Source: FCB group bacterium
Lineage (GTDB): Bacteria; Zixibacteria; MSB-5A5; GN15; JAAZOE01
DNA: 64,000 bases
Assembly: GCA_024231695.1 (NCBI GenBank)
Contig: JAAEQF010000587.1
Location: 28,744 to 92,743 of the forward strand
Direction of reading: 5' to 3'
In this document: piece by piece, positions 48,685-56,713 of the stretch
How the letters are laid out: each line of letters opens with the position of its first letter
Numbering within the stretch: position 1 is the stretch's first letter
The notes under the pieces: generated by a model
Databases searched by the model: none
Seen by the model: the letters and a program-made list of their open reading frames with translations, nothing else
Told to the model about the DNA's origin: nothing
Made by a program: the position numbers and the translations under genes

Positions 48685-49268
48685 TGGTGGAGAAAGATAA
48701 AAAAAAGGCAGGTAGTGGCGGTCGTACTATCTCTATGACCACGTATCGAAAAATACGTGCAGCCTACCTTGAGCGTCCGTCCATCAATTCTGCGGCAAAG
48801 GCGGCTGGGGTTAAATTCGAGACCGCGAGGCGATACATTTTCGAAGGGCGTCCAGAAAAAAACATGCCGGCAATCCAAGGGCTGGCGAAGCGAGAAGCAC
48901 AGAAGGAACAGGCAGAGCTTGAACTCGATATGCGGGCGTTTAGGATACGATACCGAAAAGAATTATTAGAAGCGATGAGCGGCTCACTTATAGAAATACG
49001 CTTGCACAATGCGCGCACAAAGAAACTGGCGGAGAAGGTTGCCGCCGAACAGAGAAAAGGCCCAAAAGGCGAGATTGTTAAACCGTCGTCAAAATTTGTC
49101 GAGCAGATAAAAGCACATGATATGATGGTCCGTTTGTTGGAGCGTTCGCTTGGAGGGGCTGACGAAACAGTTTCAGTCACTGAACAGACAGACTTCGTTG
49201 CCAAAATGACCCCAGAAGAATTAGTCAAATACATACGATATAACGAAATTCCAGAGCATCTCAGATAG
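48684..49268 (+). CDS. small terminase subunit-like HTH protein (194 aa)
   Basis: A GTG start overlaps the previous stop. Residues about 18-55 (TTYRKIRAAYLERPSINSAAKAAGVKFETARR) form a helix-turn-helix, followed by a helical oligomerisation region and a charged C-terminus (MTPEELVKYIRYN). This layout is that of terminase small subunits. The large subunit is 8 kb downstream, so the assignment is provisional. Confidence 0.5.
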   Translation: MVEKDKKKAGSGGRTISMTTYRKIRAAYLERPSINSAAKAAGVKFETARRYIFEGRPEKNMPAIQGLAKREAQKEQAELELDMRAFRIRYRKELLEAMSGSLIEIRLHNARTKKLAEKVAAEQRKGPKGEIVKPSSKFVEQIKAHDMMVRLLERSLGGADETVSVTEQTDFVAKMTPEELVKYIRYNEIPEHLR

Positions 49269-49315
49269 ACCACAACTCCGCTAGAAAAAAAATAATATAA
49301 AACTGCGTTGGATTC

Positions 49316-49344
49316 TTGACATTGTGCACAATGTGTTTTAATGT
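49316..49344 (+). promoter_or_regulatory. promoter with CACAATGTG operator (family member 3)
   Basis: TTGACA (49316) and TAATGT (49339) are 17 bp apart; CACAATGTG is at 49327-49335. Confidence 0.75.
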
Positions 49345-49387
49345 TCCCTTATGCACGGCGGGGAAGCCGACAAACAAGGAGGACACA

Positions 49388-49690
49388 GTGCCAGCAGTAG
49401 AAATCGTCAAGGTTTATGCAGATACCGTTTATGTTTATAGGCTGACCAATATGGCCCATAGTTCGGCTAAATTTGGCAATTGCCAGGTATGTAACAAACA
49501 TGTCAGTGAAGTTCATTTACAAACCAAATATGGTCAGTGCAAGAAAGCCAACGGGAAATATTTCTGGGCAGATCAGGGCGCGTTATGGGGGCACAAAGAT
49601 TGCGTGATTGGAAAACGGGAAACGGGCAAGAAAATGAATCTCAAAAAGTTCACATTTGGCAATAATTCGTGGGAGGTCGAAGAACAATAG
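49388..49690 (+). CDS. small zinc-binding protein (100 aa)
   Basis: AAGGAGG before GTG 49388 sets the start; the track's earlier start precedes the promoter. CQVCNKH and later CKK/DCVIG residues suggest a zinc site. It stands alone between an operator-bearing promoter and a strong terminator, a single-gene cassette. Confidence 0.65.
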   Translation: MPAVEIVKVYADTVYVYRLTNMAHSSAKFGNCQVCNKHVSEVHLQTKYGQCKKANGKYFWADQGALWGHKDCVIGKRETGKKMNLKKFTFGNNSWEVEEQ

Positions 49691-49701
49691 TTTTTATACC
49701 T

Positions 49702-49725
49702 GCCGTCGTTGTGACGGCGGTTTTT
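49702..49725 (+). terminator. rho-independent terminator
   Basis: GCCGTC-GTTGT-GACGGC forms a perfect 6-bp stem with GC content, followed by CGG and five T. Confidence 0.8.
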
Positions 49726-49742
49726 GATTTAGGGGGGCAATT

Positions 49743-50015
49743 ATGCAAAAGACAAGGGTTGACGAATGCATGCGTTCTTATGCCGGCGGGGTAGTCACCG
49801 AAAAACAGTGGCTTAGCCTCGGGAGATTGGCAAGGTCGCCTCAGAAAACGATGATTATTGCTTCGTCGTTGAGTGAAAAATACACAATGACTGAGTCTGA
49901 CGCACTAGCGCTGATCAATGTCGGTGTTGCAAAATTTGCAAAGAATAGAAAGCTTGTTGTTACAACCGAATACGGCCTTGAGTTGGTTTCAGCTCACGGC
50001 ATAGAGGGGAGATAA
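49743..50015 (+). CDS. hypothetical protein (90 aa)
   Basis: A purine-rich site (AGGGGGG) precedes ATG 49743. Helical, basic; no recognised motif. Start of a tight four-gene run. Confidence 0.55.
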   Translation: MQKTRVDECMRSYAGGVVTEKQWLSLGRLARSPQKTMIIASSLSEKYTMTESDALALINVGVAKFAKNRKLVVTTEYGLELVSAHGIEGR

Positions 50016-50019
50016 GCAT

Positions 50020-50223
50020 ATGGATGAAAAATTAAAACAACAAATTATCGATGCGGTACAGTCGGAAAACGCGCAAGAACTGAACCTTATAATTGAGATG
50101 TTTAAGGATGCGGGGAATGATTACCCGTCAATTTTTAGTGTCTTCAAAATGGCGTGTCCGTGGATTGATACTGCGGACTATAAGCGGCTAATAGGAATAG
50201 CCGAGAAAGGTGTATCGCGATGA
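50020..50223 (+). CDS. hypothetical helical protein (67 aa)
   Basis: Short acidic helical protein; GAGGGGAGATAAGC precedes the ATG. Overlaps the next gene by four bases. Confidence 0.55.
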   Translation: MDEKLKQQIIDAVQSENAQELNLIIEMFKDAGNDYPSIFSVFKMACPWIDTADYKRLIGIAEKGVSR

Positions 50224-50498
50224 ATTGTGAAGAACAGCTCCGCTTGTGGGTGTCCGGTGAACCGATGCATAACGATGAAGGGGACGAGTGCACGCCAGAC
50301 CTAGCTTGTTGCCGAGGTAAAAAAGTGATGGCGCCAGAGTCAGAACGTCAGGCTTTTCTTGACGCCTATCTGGCCGGCGACCGTCCTACGTGTAAAACAT
50401 TGATTTCAAAGTTCCTCACGGCTATCTTATCCGTTGATTTTCCAGACCTTGATATCCAGGTTAACGGGTTCGAATGGGGTAAAGATGCTGACCAATAA
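50220..50498 (+). CDS. conserved small phage-type protein with CTPDLACC motif (92 aa)
   Basis: The segment EPMHNDEGDECTPDLACC matches a recurrent phage motif (H-N-x-x-x-x-E-C-x-P-D-x-x-C-C) in small proteins of unknown function. The cysteines could bind metal. It overlaps the next gene by 14 bases. Confidence 0.6.
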   Translation: MNCEEQLRLWVSGEPMHNDEGDECTPDLACCRGKKVMAPESERQAFLDAYLAGDRPTCKTLISKFLTAILSVDFPDLDIQVNGFEWGKDADQ

Positions 50499-50838
50499 GA
50501 TGCTCGATGAATTACACCGTAGGATTAAGCAGTATTATTATATTTTTGGAACGGAAAACAATATTGACTGGAGGTATACCAAAGCTATCAGAGCAGCATT
50601 TAGTGCCCTACAGGGCTTTAAGCTTACATGCTTTTGGGGACAGTATGAACAAATAGATCTTATATTTAGAGCATTGCATATACAAATTGAAGGGTACACA
50701 AAGGAAGTTTTCGAATATCGTGCACTGTCCTTACAATACCAATCTTATAACGAAATAGTTTTAGATAATATAGTCCGTCGAGACGTACTTTTGGATTTGC
50801 ATGATGCGTTTATGGGCATAGAAAAAAACAAAAAGTAA
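50485..50838 (+). CDS. hypothetical protein (117 aa)
   Basis: ATG 50485 with GGGGTAAAG. Helical with many aromatic residues (QYYYIFGTENNIDWRY). No family recognised. Confidence 0.55.
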   Translation: MLTNKMLDELHRRIKQYYYIFGTENNIDWRYTKAIRAAFSALQGFKLTCFWGQYEQIDLIFRALHIQIEGYTKEVFEYRALSLQYQSYNEIVLDNIVRRDVLLDLHDAFMGIEKNKK

Positions 50839-50866
50839 AAAAATAAGTTAAAACTGCAAAAAAAAC

Positions 50867-50894
50867 TTGACCCATACACATTGTGTGATAAGGT
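50867..50894 (+). promoter_or_regulatory. promoter with CACATTGTG operator (family member 4)
   Basis: TTGACC (50867) and TAAGGT (50889) are 16 bp apart; CACATTGTG (50877-50885) stands three bases before the -10 as in the others. Confidence 0.7.
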
Positions 50895-50940
50895 ATTACT
50901 CATGACGACGCAACACACAAACAACGGAACGGGGAACACA

Positions 50941-51210
50941 ATGACAAACGCACAAATCAAAAAAACAATCAAAAAAGCTCTTGGTAATGACTGTAAAAAA
51001 ATTGGCGTAGCGATTTCCGCTACAACTAGAAGCCCGAAAATGAATTGGAGAAATATTTCTGTGCTAATCGAAACCGATGGACAACGCGAAAAAGCCTTTG
51101 AAATTGTCAACAGTGTCGTTAGTTCATGCGGTTTTAAAATGGTTAAATATTCTGAATATGAAGGTCTTTATGGCCAGACAAAAACGGCAATTGTTACTGT
51201 AAACCACTAA
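50941..51210 (+). CDS. hypothetical protein behind shared leader (89 aa)
   Basis: GGGGAAC lies before ATG 50941. An in-frame ATG at 50902 near the transcript start would add 13 residues. The protein has two conserved-looking halves (GVAISATTRSPKMNWRNISV). The upstream leader is near-identical to those of three other cassette genes. Function unknown. Confidence 0.65.
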   Translation: MTNAQIKKTIKKALGNDCKKIGVAISATTRSPKMNWRNISVLIETDGQREKAFEIVNSVVSSCGFKMVKYSEYEGLYGQTKTAIVTVNH

Positions 51211-51240
51211 ACGGCGGTTTGATCATAAGGAGTATAAAAA

Positions 51241-51516
51241 ATGTTTTTAAAACAAATCAAATGCGTAGAAACAGGAAGAAAAACAAGTATCTTCAAAAGC
51301 CAAGATGAGGATTTTATTGAGTTATCAGAAGACCTAGAAGACGCGATCAATAGGGTCATCAGAAGAACTTATCCCGGTGAGTATGGAGACTGGAGTTCGT
51401 GCAATTCTTGGGAGCCTGGGGATACCACAATCACTGTCACACGTGCCAGAAGCGTTGGCGGTATGCGCGAGATGAACCCAGCTGACACAATGAGCTTTGA
51501 AATAACCTACAAATAA
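51241..51516 (+). CDS. hypothetical protein (91 aa)
   Basis: AAGGAG precedes ATG 51241. Alpha/beta, no cysteine motif. Follows the cassette gene in the same transcript. Confidence 0.55.
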   Translation: MFLKQIKCVETGRKTSIFKSQDEDFIELSEDLEDAINRVIRRTYPGEYGDWSSCNSWEPGDTTITVTRARSVGGMREMNPADTMSFEITYK

Positions 51517-51530
51517 AAGGAATGACACAA

Positions 51531-51737
51531 ATGGATGATCGATTTTTCTATGCATTACAGATCTACGCGTTAGGTGTAGTGACTGTATTTTTCGGAGCAT
51601 TTTTGGGTATAAAATTAAATACTTTTATAACGAATCTAACTGGTAAAAAAGACAAAACTGGTAAAAGAACAGTACATATTACAATAGGATCGATGCTTAT
51701 TTTTGCAGCGATCTTTGCAGCAGTCATGTTCTTCTAG
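51531..51737 (+). CDS. two-helix membrane protein (68 aa)
   Basis: Two hydrophobic segments (ALGVVTVFFGAFLGI and ITIGSMLIFAAIFAAVMFF) are separated by a basic loop. Small membrane proteins in phage early regions often modulate host or superinfection; none is identified. ATG 51531 is used rather than 51522. Confidence 0.55.
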   Translation: MDDRFFYALQIYALGVVTVFFGAFLGIKLNTFITNLTGKKDKTGKRTVHITIGSMLIFAAIFAAVMFF

Positions 51738-51812
51738 GGTGAGGGGCAATGAATAGAAAATAGCCAAAGGAAACACATCGCCGGGGGCCGGCGGTAGTAG
51801 AAAGGATTTATT

Positions 51813-52166
51813 ATGAAACCGAAATTTTATGAAGGTGATCCTAAACCTTATTGCAACGATGATCATTGTGATGAATTTGACGGCAAGCGGTGTGGCAAAC
51901 AGGGATGTAGACCAGGCTCACTTTGCGCACCGGCCATTCTTGAAAAAATTAAAAAGGAAACGAAATCAATACTCATCGTCTGTGCGAATGATAGCATGGA
52001 GGCGATTGTCATTGGCGACACTATCAAGGCTGACGGTGTAATGAAAAGACTGAGGGAAGAACATTCAGCGCTGTTTATCAAAGAACGTCGTTTCTCTAAC
52101 ATACAAGAATACGATAACGCGATTTTTTGGCACATTCACGATGATGTTCAAATTTTGGATGAATAA
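51813..52166 (+). CDS. hypothetical protein with N-terminal cysteine cluster (117 aa)
   Basis: GAAAGG precedes the ATG. CNDDHCDEFDGKRCGKQGCRPG has regularly spaced cysteines likely to hold metal; the C-terminal half is alpha/beta (ILIVCANDSMEAIVIGD). Function unknown. Confidence 0.6.
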   Translation: MKPKFYEGDPKPYCNDDHCDEFDGKRCGKQGCRPGSLCAPAILEKIKKETKSILIVCANDSMEAIVIGDTIKADGVMKRLREEHSALFIKERRFSNIQEYDNAIFWHIHDDVQILDE

Positions 52167-52180
52167 GGAAGGAAGAAACA

Positions 52181-52552
52181 ATGATTGAATTTGTAGCGGC
52201 GGCCGCAATTGCGGTTGTAATTATTATTTGTGTTGTGTTTCGTCGGAAAAAGAAACAAGGATCGGAGTCAAAAAGCTCGGAGTTAAAAAGAATTGTGCTT
52301 GAATTCGCCGAAGAAGAACGCCAAAAGGCAGACAAAGAACTTGAACAGCGAAAAAAACGTATTGGGTTTAAGTTGAAAAGTTATAAAACCGATGTGGTGT
52401 GTTATCGATGTTATTTTTCAAAGCTATTTCAAGGGGGGTGCGTTTGTAGTCTTTATCCTCAGACCAGGTTTTCGATGGACGTCAATATAGGCAGCACTTG
52501 TGATTATTTTGCGCCCAAAGGCACCCCAAGAAGCGAATTGAAACAGCCGTAA
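52181..52552 (+). CDS. membrane-anchored cysteine-rich protein (123 aa)
   Basis: An N-terminal membrane helix is followed by a charged coiled-coil helix and a cytoplasmic-type CYRCYFSKLFQGGCVC cluster. Possibly a membrane-tethered zinc protein. Function unknown. Confidence 0.55.
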   Translation: MIEFVAAAAIAVVIIICVVFRRKKKQGSESKSSELKRIVLEFAEEERQKADKELEQRKKRIGFKLKSYKTDVVCYRCYFSKLFQGGCVCSLYPQTRFSMDVNIGSTCDYFAPKGTPRSELKQP

Positions 52553-52607
52553 TCCTCTCCATCTTGATATTCTGAAAAAAATAAATAGGAAACGCAAAAA
52601 AAAGAAG

Positions 52608-52636
52608 TTGACACTCTACACAATGTGTAATACAAC
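52608..52636 (+). promoter_or_regulatory. promoter with CACAATGTG operator (family member 5)
   Basis: TTGACA (52608) and TACAAC (52631) are 17 bp apart; CACAATGTG (52619-52627) is in the spacer. Confidence 0.75.
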
Positions 52637-52679
52637 AATACTCATGAACGGCGCAACACAAACAAAAAAAGGAAACACA

Positions 52680-52916
52680 ATGCAAATCACAACAGAAATA
52701 ATTGACGGCGTTATCTATTACGGGACAGTTCTTCGCGGCGTAACGTACACAATTTTTCAACAGGATGCTGAATGGTGTGTTTTAAGTCGCCGTAATGCAC
52801 TCATGAACCAAGGCACTTGCCGCTATTTCGAAACCTTGGCGGCCGTCGAAAAGAAAATCAAAGGACTATTTGGAATTAGTGCACTACTTCAACCAATGAC
52901 AGACGTGCAAGCGTAG
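52680..52916 (+). CDS. hypothetical protein behind shared leader (78 aa)
   Basis: AAAGGAAACACA precedes ATG 52680; an in-frame ATG near the transcript start would add a short extension. Beta-like N-terminus and helical C-terminus. No family recognised. Confidence 0.6.
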   Translation: MQITTEIIDGVIYYGTVLRGVTYTIFQQDAEWCVLSRRNALMNQGTCRYFETLAAVEKKIKGLFGISALLQPMTDVQA

Positions 52917-52921
52917 GGGGG

Positions 52922-53296
52922 ATGATGTCTTTTAATAATGTACCCGATGATTGGAACCAATACTGGGAAGCGTGTCCGTCTTGTGGCAGTAGCTATCACG
53001 CCAGCGAGGGCGGTTGTAGTTGTGGCGGGCTTGAGGTTTTTTGTGATAATTGCGGTGATTCACTAGGCGCAGAGGACGATGACGAGTTTGAAACACGGGG
53101 AGACGAACGGTTTTGTAAGGATTGCGCCGATAAACACGATCACACGTGTGAATATTGCGCAGAGGTTAAGGACGTTGAATTAGTTCGGTGTGAGATTGAA
53201 AGCACCGATTATGAGCCGTTTATGGTTTGCCCCGCGTGCTCTGACAAAATTAGCAAAGAAGTAGCAAAGGGATTGCAAAATGATAGCAACAATTGA
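52922..53296 (+). CDS. multi-zinc-ribbon protein (124 aa)
   Basis: CPSCGSS, CSCGG, CDNCGD, CKDC, CEYCAE and CPACSD give three or more zinc-binding pairs. ATG 52922 and 52925 are both possible. Such arrays bind nucleic acids or proteins; no family recognised. It overlaps the next gene. Confidence 0.65.
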   Translation: MMSFNNVPDDWNQYWEACPSCGSSYHASEGGCSCGGLEVFCDNCGDSLGAEDDDEFETRGDERFCKDCADKHDHTCEYCAEVKDVELVRCEIESTDYEPFMVCPACSDKISKEVAKGLQNDSNN

Positions 53297-53822
53297 TGAT
53301 GTAATGAGTTGGGAGCCTTGCGAAGAATATTCGAGAGAACGGATAGAAGAATTAGGTGACGGAAAAGGTGCTCTGACCGGGTTAGAAATTTCAGGACTCA
53401 AAAAGGTTTCTATTGAAGACCGGCTATGGCTTATTCTGCGAGAACATTTTTTCAAAAAATCTGATTTATTAATGATGAAAACAGCTTTTGCGGAATCGGT
53501 CGTGCATTTGAATCAAGATCCAAGAGTTGCGAATGCAATAAAATTTATCCGGTTGTATGCGTTCGGTGAAGTAGATAAAGCAGACTATCTTGCTGCTAGG
53601 GACGCTGCCGGGGCCGATGCTTGGGCCGATGCTTGGACCGCTGCTTGGACCGCTGCTTGGACCGCTGCTTGGGCCGCTGGGGACACTGGGGATGCTGGGG
53701 ATGCTGGGGACGCTGCCAAAAATGCTGTTTGGGAGAACCATTTAGAGATCGTTCGAATCTACCTAAAAGACCAACAAGGAGGAAATAATGATTATCCGAA
53801 GAGACTGGATCGAAGCTCTTAA
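53280..53822 (+). CDS. Imm-5-like putative immunity protein with AWTAAW repeats (180 aa)
   Basis: Residues about 5-90 are helical. Residues about 105-125 have repeated AWTA/AWAA units followed by GDAG units. This alternating pattern is similar to phage 'putative immunity protein' genes (Imm_5-like). The 12-bp repeat in the DNA (GCTTGGACC) could vary in length. An immunity role is a guess from the pattern. Confidence 0.45.
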   Translation: MIATIDDVMSWEPCEEYSRERIEELGDGKGALTGLEISGLKKVSIEDRLWLILREHFFKKSDLLMMKTAFAESVVHLNQDPRVANAIKFIRLYAFGEVDKADYLAARDAAGADAWADAWTAAWTAAWTAAWAAGDTGDAGDAGDAAKNAVWENHLEIVRIYLKDQQGGNNDYPKRLDRSS

Positions 53823-54144
53823 AGAATCCGAAGAAAAGTGGGAAACCATCCTGAATGACTCTTCTCGCGTATTCGAATTTAAAGAGGACTGTGCCTTATG
53901 CTCTTTAGATCAATATACCGAAGAAAATGCTTGCATCGAATGCCCTTTAGAAAAAGAGGATATAGGGTGCGATAAAGCTCCCTGGCGTCGTATAGCTACA
54001 AGCTTTAGAAAAAATCGCCTTATTGCCGCTCCTTATTTCCACAAGAAACATCTAGAAGACATTAAACAAATGCTCGCCAATATAAGAAGCGTCCGTGAAA
54101 AATATGAGAAAGAAGAGGAAGATTATGAAGAAAACGGAATTTAA
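53788..54144 (+). CDS. hypothetical cysteine-containing protein (118 aa)
   Basis: AAGGAGG precedes ATG 53788. CALCSLDQY, CIECPLEK and CDK suggest a zinc site; the C-terminus is an acidic helix. Function unknown. Confidence 0.6.
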   Translation: MIIRRDWIEALKESEEKWETILNDSSRVFEFKEDCALCSLDQYTEENACIECPLEKEDIGCDKAPWRRIATSFRKNRLIAAPYFHKKHLEDIKQMLANIRSVREKYEKEEEDYEENGI

Positions 54145-54391
54145 AGGAGAACAAAAAATACAATCATCAGAGGTAGAAGACTTAGCAAAGAAGATTGCTA
54201 CAAGCACTGTTCATTCTTACGAAGAGGCTCTTAAGATGGCCGGGTTATTATTACAGAGAGGTATTTCAAGTAAGGATATAATGAAGATTTCTGAGTTATT
54301 GTCCAATGCAAATCTTTGTGGTTCAAACTTGAACTTGTTTGATATTTTGAATGTCAGTTCATGTTTCAGTAAAGTATCTAAGGAGAAATAA
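54125..54391 (+). CDS. hypothetical helical protein (88 aa)
   Basis: GAGGAAG before ATG 54125. Helical with EEALKMAGLLLQRGISSKDI; no recognised motif. Overlaps the previous gene and abuts the next. Confidence 0.55.
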   Translation: MKKTEFKGEQKIQSSEVEDLAKKIATSTVHSYEEALKMAGLLLQRGISSKDIMKISELLSNANLCGSNLNLFDILNVSSCFSKVSKEK

Positions 54392-54754
54392 ATGAGTAAA
54401 CCAAGCGATTTTGCAGAGATATTCCCTAGTTGTAGCGTATCTTTTGATGGTGTCTTCGAAGGGATAGTACGTGACTTAATGAAGTTATTGGCAGATACAG
54501 GTGATGAGTGGGTCCTTATAGATCGTAAATGGTTAGCTGCAGTAGAAGATACCGGAACAACATTACCGAATTTTATTAAGTGCATACAACACGACCTATT
54601 CCGATATGCTCAATGGTGTCAAGACGAAGAAAGCGCACGCAGTTTCAGCCATGACTGGGCAAATGTCCCTAAGACAGCGTTTGAAGATTTTACTGATGAA
54701 TTCGAAAAAAAATTAGTTTGGTCTTCTCGGTTGCCTAGCCATCTTTTGAAGTAA
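54392..54754 (+). CDS. hypothetical protein (120 aa)
   Basis: ATG directly behind the previous stop, preceded by AAGGAG. Helical acidic protein, no recognised motif. Last gene before an operator-bearing promoter. Confidence 0.55.
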   Translation: MSKPSDFAEIFPSCSVSFDGVFEGIVRDLMKLLADTGDEWVLIDRKWLAAVEDTGTTLPNFIKCIQHDLFRYAQWCQDEESARSFSHDWANVPKTAFEDFTDEFEKKLVWSSRLPSHLLK

Positions 54755-54790
54755 AGAAAAAAATAAAAAGAAAATTGAAAAGAAGGGGGA

Positions 54791-54819
54791 TTGACGCGGT
54801 GCACAATGTGCGCTAGTTT
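54791..54819 (+). promoter_or_regulatory. promoter with CACAATGTG operator (family member 6)
   Basis: TTGACG (54791) and TAGTTT (54814) are 17 bp apart; CACAATGTG is at 54802-54810. Confidence 0.75.
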
Positions 54820-54863
54820 AATACTCATGACAACGCAACACACAAACAACAAAAGGGGATAGG

Positions 54864-55070
54864 ATGACAGGACCACAACTTAATGAACTCAGAAAAACGC
54901 TTAGATTTTCACAGAAAGATTTTGCGGCTCAATTGAAATTATCGTTGAAGGGCTATTTATCAATAAAACGGTTGACTAAAAAACCGTTGCCCCTAATGCC
55001 CTGGCAAGTCGCACTTTTGCGCGCGCAGTGTATCACCATCGGTTGCCGACCTAAAGACTTTGGATTTTAA
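54864..55070 (+). CDS. XRE-type HTH protein (68 aa)
   Basis: AAAGGGGATAGG precedes the ATG. LNELRKTLRFSQKDFAAQLKLSLKGYLSIKRL is a Cro/XRE helix-turn-helix. It is transcribed from the CACAATGTG promoter, so it may be a regulator within that network. Confidence 0.7.
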   Translation: MTGPQLNELRKTLRFSQKDFAAQLKLSLKGYLSIKRLTKKPLPLMPWQVALLRAQCITIGCRPKDFGF

Positions 55071-55097
55071 AAACACCATGATTTTAAACGAGGTATT

Positions 55098-55334
55098 ATG
55101 AAAAAATCACAGTTGCGCCCGATCAAGGGCGTTAAATTTGCGAATGGAGCTTTGAGCCGTAGTGATTTTAAAAAAATCCAAAAGGCGTTTGGCTTTACGA
55201 GTTTTGAAATGGCCGATGCACTGGCAATGAAACGACGAACTATTATTGCAATGCGGTCCGGAGAACGAAACATTGCCCCGTGGACGGTAAAGCTCATGCA
55301 GTATGTTGCGAAAGAAAGGGGATTCATTTTCTGA
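55098..55334 (+). CDS. XRE-like HTH protein (78 aa)
   Basis: GAGGTATT before the ATG. SDFKKIQKAFGFTSFEMADALAMKRRTIIAMRSGE is a helix-turn-helix. Adjacent to a similar small HTH gene and coupled (TGATG) to the methyltransferase gene. Confidence 0.65.
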   Translation: MKKSQLRPIKGVKFANGALSRSDFKKIQKAFGFTSFEMADALAMKRRTIIAMRSGERNIAPWTVKLMQYVAKERGFIF

Positions 55335-56674
55335 TGGCTAAAGCAAAAAAAACAACCAAAAAAGTGACCAAAAAGGCACCTAAAAAAACAACGAAAAAAA
55401 ACACTCCTAAAAAAAAGGATTTGACCGTTGCAGATGGGATTCCGGTGCACTGTGCATGCGACGATATTGTCCCGATTGCTAAGATAAAACCGTACCCACA
55501 AAACGCCAACATGCACCCATATGATCAGGTTTTATTGTTGGCAAAATTGATCCACGGCAACGGGTGGAGGGGGCCGATCACTATCTCGAACCAGTCAGGT
55601 TTTGTGGTGCGTGGTCATGGCCGGCTGGCGGCGGCAAAAAAACTGGAAGCGATGGTAGTCCCGGTCGATTATCAGGACTACGAAAATGAGGAATTAGAGC
55701 GAGCAGATCGGCTGGCTGACAACAAAATCCAGGAATTATCAGAGTGGGATCGTTCTCTTTTAAAAGATGAACTGAGCGATCTAGACAGTGGCGTTTTGGG
55801 GGATATGGATTTAACCGGATTCATGGAGCCAGACCTTGAGGAACTGATGACCGCAGCCCCACCGCCTGAGTTAAATGATGGCGGAGGTGAGTCACAACCT
55901 CGTATAGAAGAGGCCGAAGAATTACAAAAGAAATGGAACGTCAAAAAAGGTCAATTATGGGAGATGGGGAATCACATGTTGCTGTGCGGTGATTGTTCCG
56001 AAAAATCAGATATTGATAAATTATTAAATGGTGAAAAAGCGTCTATGATGTTTACTGATCCACCCTATGGGGTGTCTTATTCCGGAAAAGGGAAGACAAA
56101 AAGAGCAATAATAAAAAACGATGACATAACGGAGTCGACATTGGTATCAATGAGTAGGCAATGGTTTGACGGTGCATTTTACGCAACGTCGGACAGTGCG
56201 TATTGGCTTTCAACGATTCCACAGGGGCCACTGGGAAATATTTTTATGTCGGATTGGATAGAAAGGGGAATATTGCGCCAAGTTTTAATTTGGGTGAAAA
56301 ACAATTTTGTTATTGGACACCAAGAGTATCATTATCAACATGAGCCGATATTATTTGGATGGAAAGATGGCGGTGATAGATTAAAAAATAGCGATCGGAC
56401 GAAAACATCTTTATGGTGTTATGACAAACCCCACAAGTCCGATATTCATCCGACGATGAAACCTGTTGATATGTGGAAATATGGGATAGAAAATCACAGC
56501 GTCAAAAATGATTTAATATACGAGCCATTTTCAGGATCAGGGACAAGCATAATTGCGTGTGAAGATAGCGGTAGAAGATGCATGGCTATTGAAATCGATC
56601 CTAAATATGTGGCCGTAACACTTCAGAGATACCATGACGAAACCGGCAACATGCCGACGTTGAAAAAAAATTAA
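55334..56674 (+). CDS. ParB-like nuclease domain + DNA methyltransferase fusion (446 aa)
   Basis: The start overlaps the previous stop. Residues 1-30 are a lysine/threonine-rich basic tail (KKTTKKVTKKAPKK). Residues about 40-140 form a ParB/Srx-like domain (IKPYPQNANMHPYDQ, VVRGHGRLAAAKKL). The methyltransferase domain has DPPY near 241 before FSGSGTS near 398, i.e. the beta-class order for N4-cytosine or N6-adenine enzymes. Such phage fusions are common; they modify phage DNA against host restriction or mark it. No cognate endonuclease is seen. Confidence 0.8.
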   Translation: MAKAKKTTKKVTKKAPKKTTKKNTPKKKDLTVADGIPVHCACDDIVPIAKIKPYPQNANMHPYDQVLLLAKLIHGNGWRGPITISNQSGFVVRGHGRLAAAKKLEAMVVPVDYQDYENEELERADRLADNKIQELSEWDRSLLKDELSDLDSGVLGDMDLTGFMEPDLEELMTAAPPPELNDGGGESQPRIEEAEELQKKWNVKKGQLWEMGNHMLLCGDCSEKSDIDKLLNGEKASMMFTDPPYGVSYSGKGKTKRAIIKNDDITESTLVSMSRQWFDGAFYATSDSAYWLSTIPQGPLGNIFMSDWIERGILRQVLIWVKNNFVIGHQEYHYQHEPILFGWKDGGDRLKNSDRTKTSLWCYDKPHKSDIHPTMKPVDMWKYGIENHSVKNDLIYEPFSGSGTSIIACEDSGRRCMAIEIDPKYVAVTLQRYHDETGNMPTLKKN

Positions 56675-56713
56675 ACCATGGATTATACCGGTTTAAAAAT
56701 TAAGGGGTAAAGC

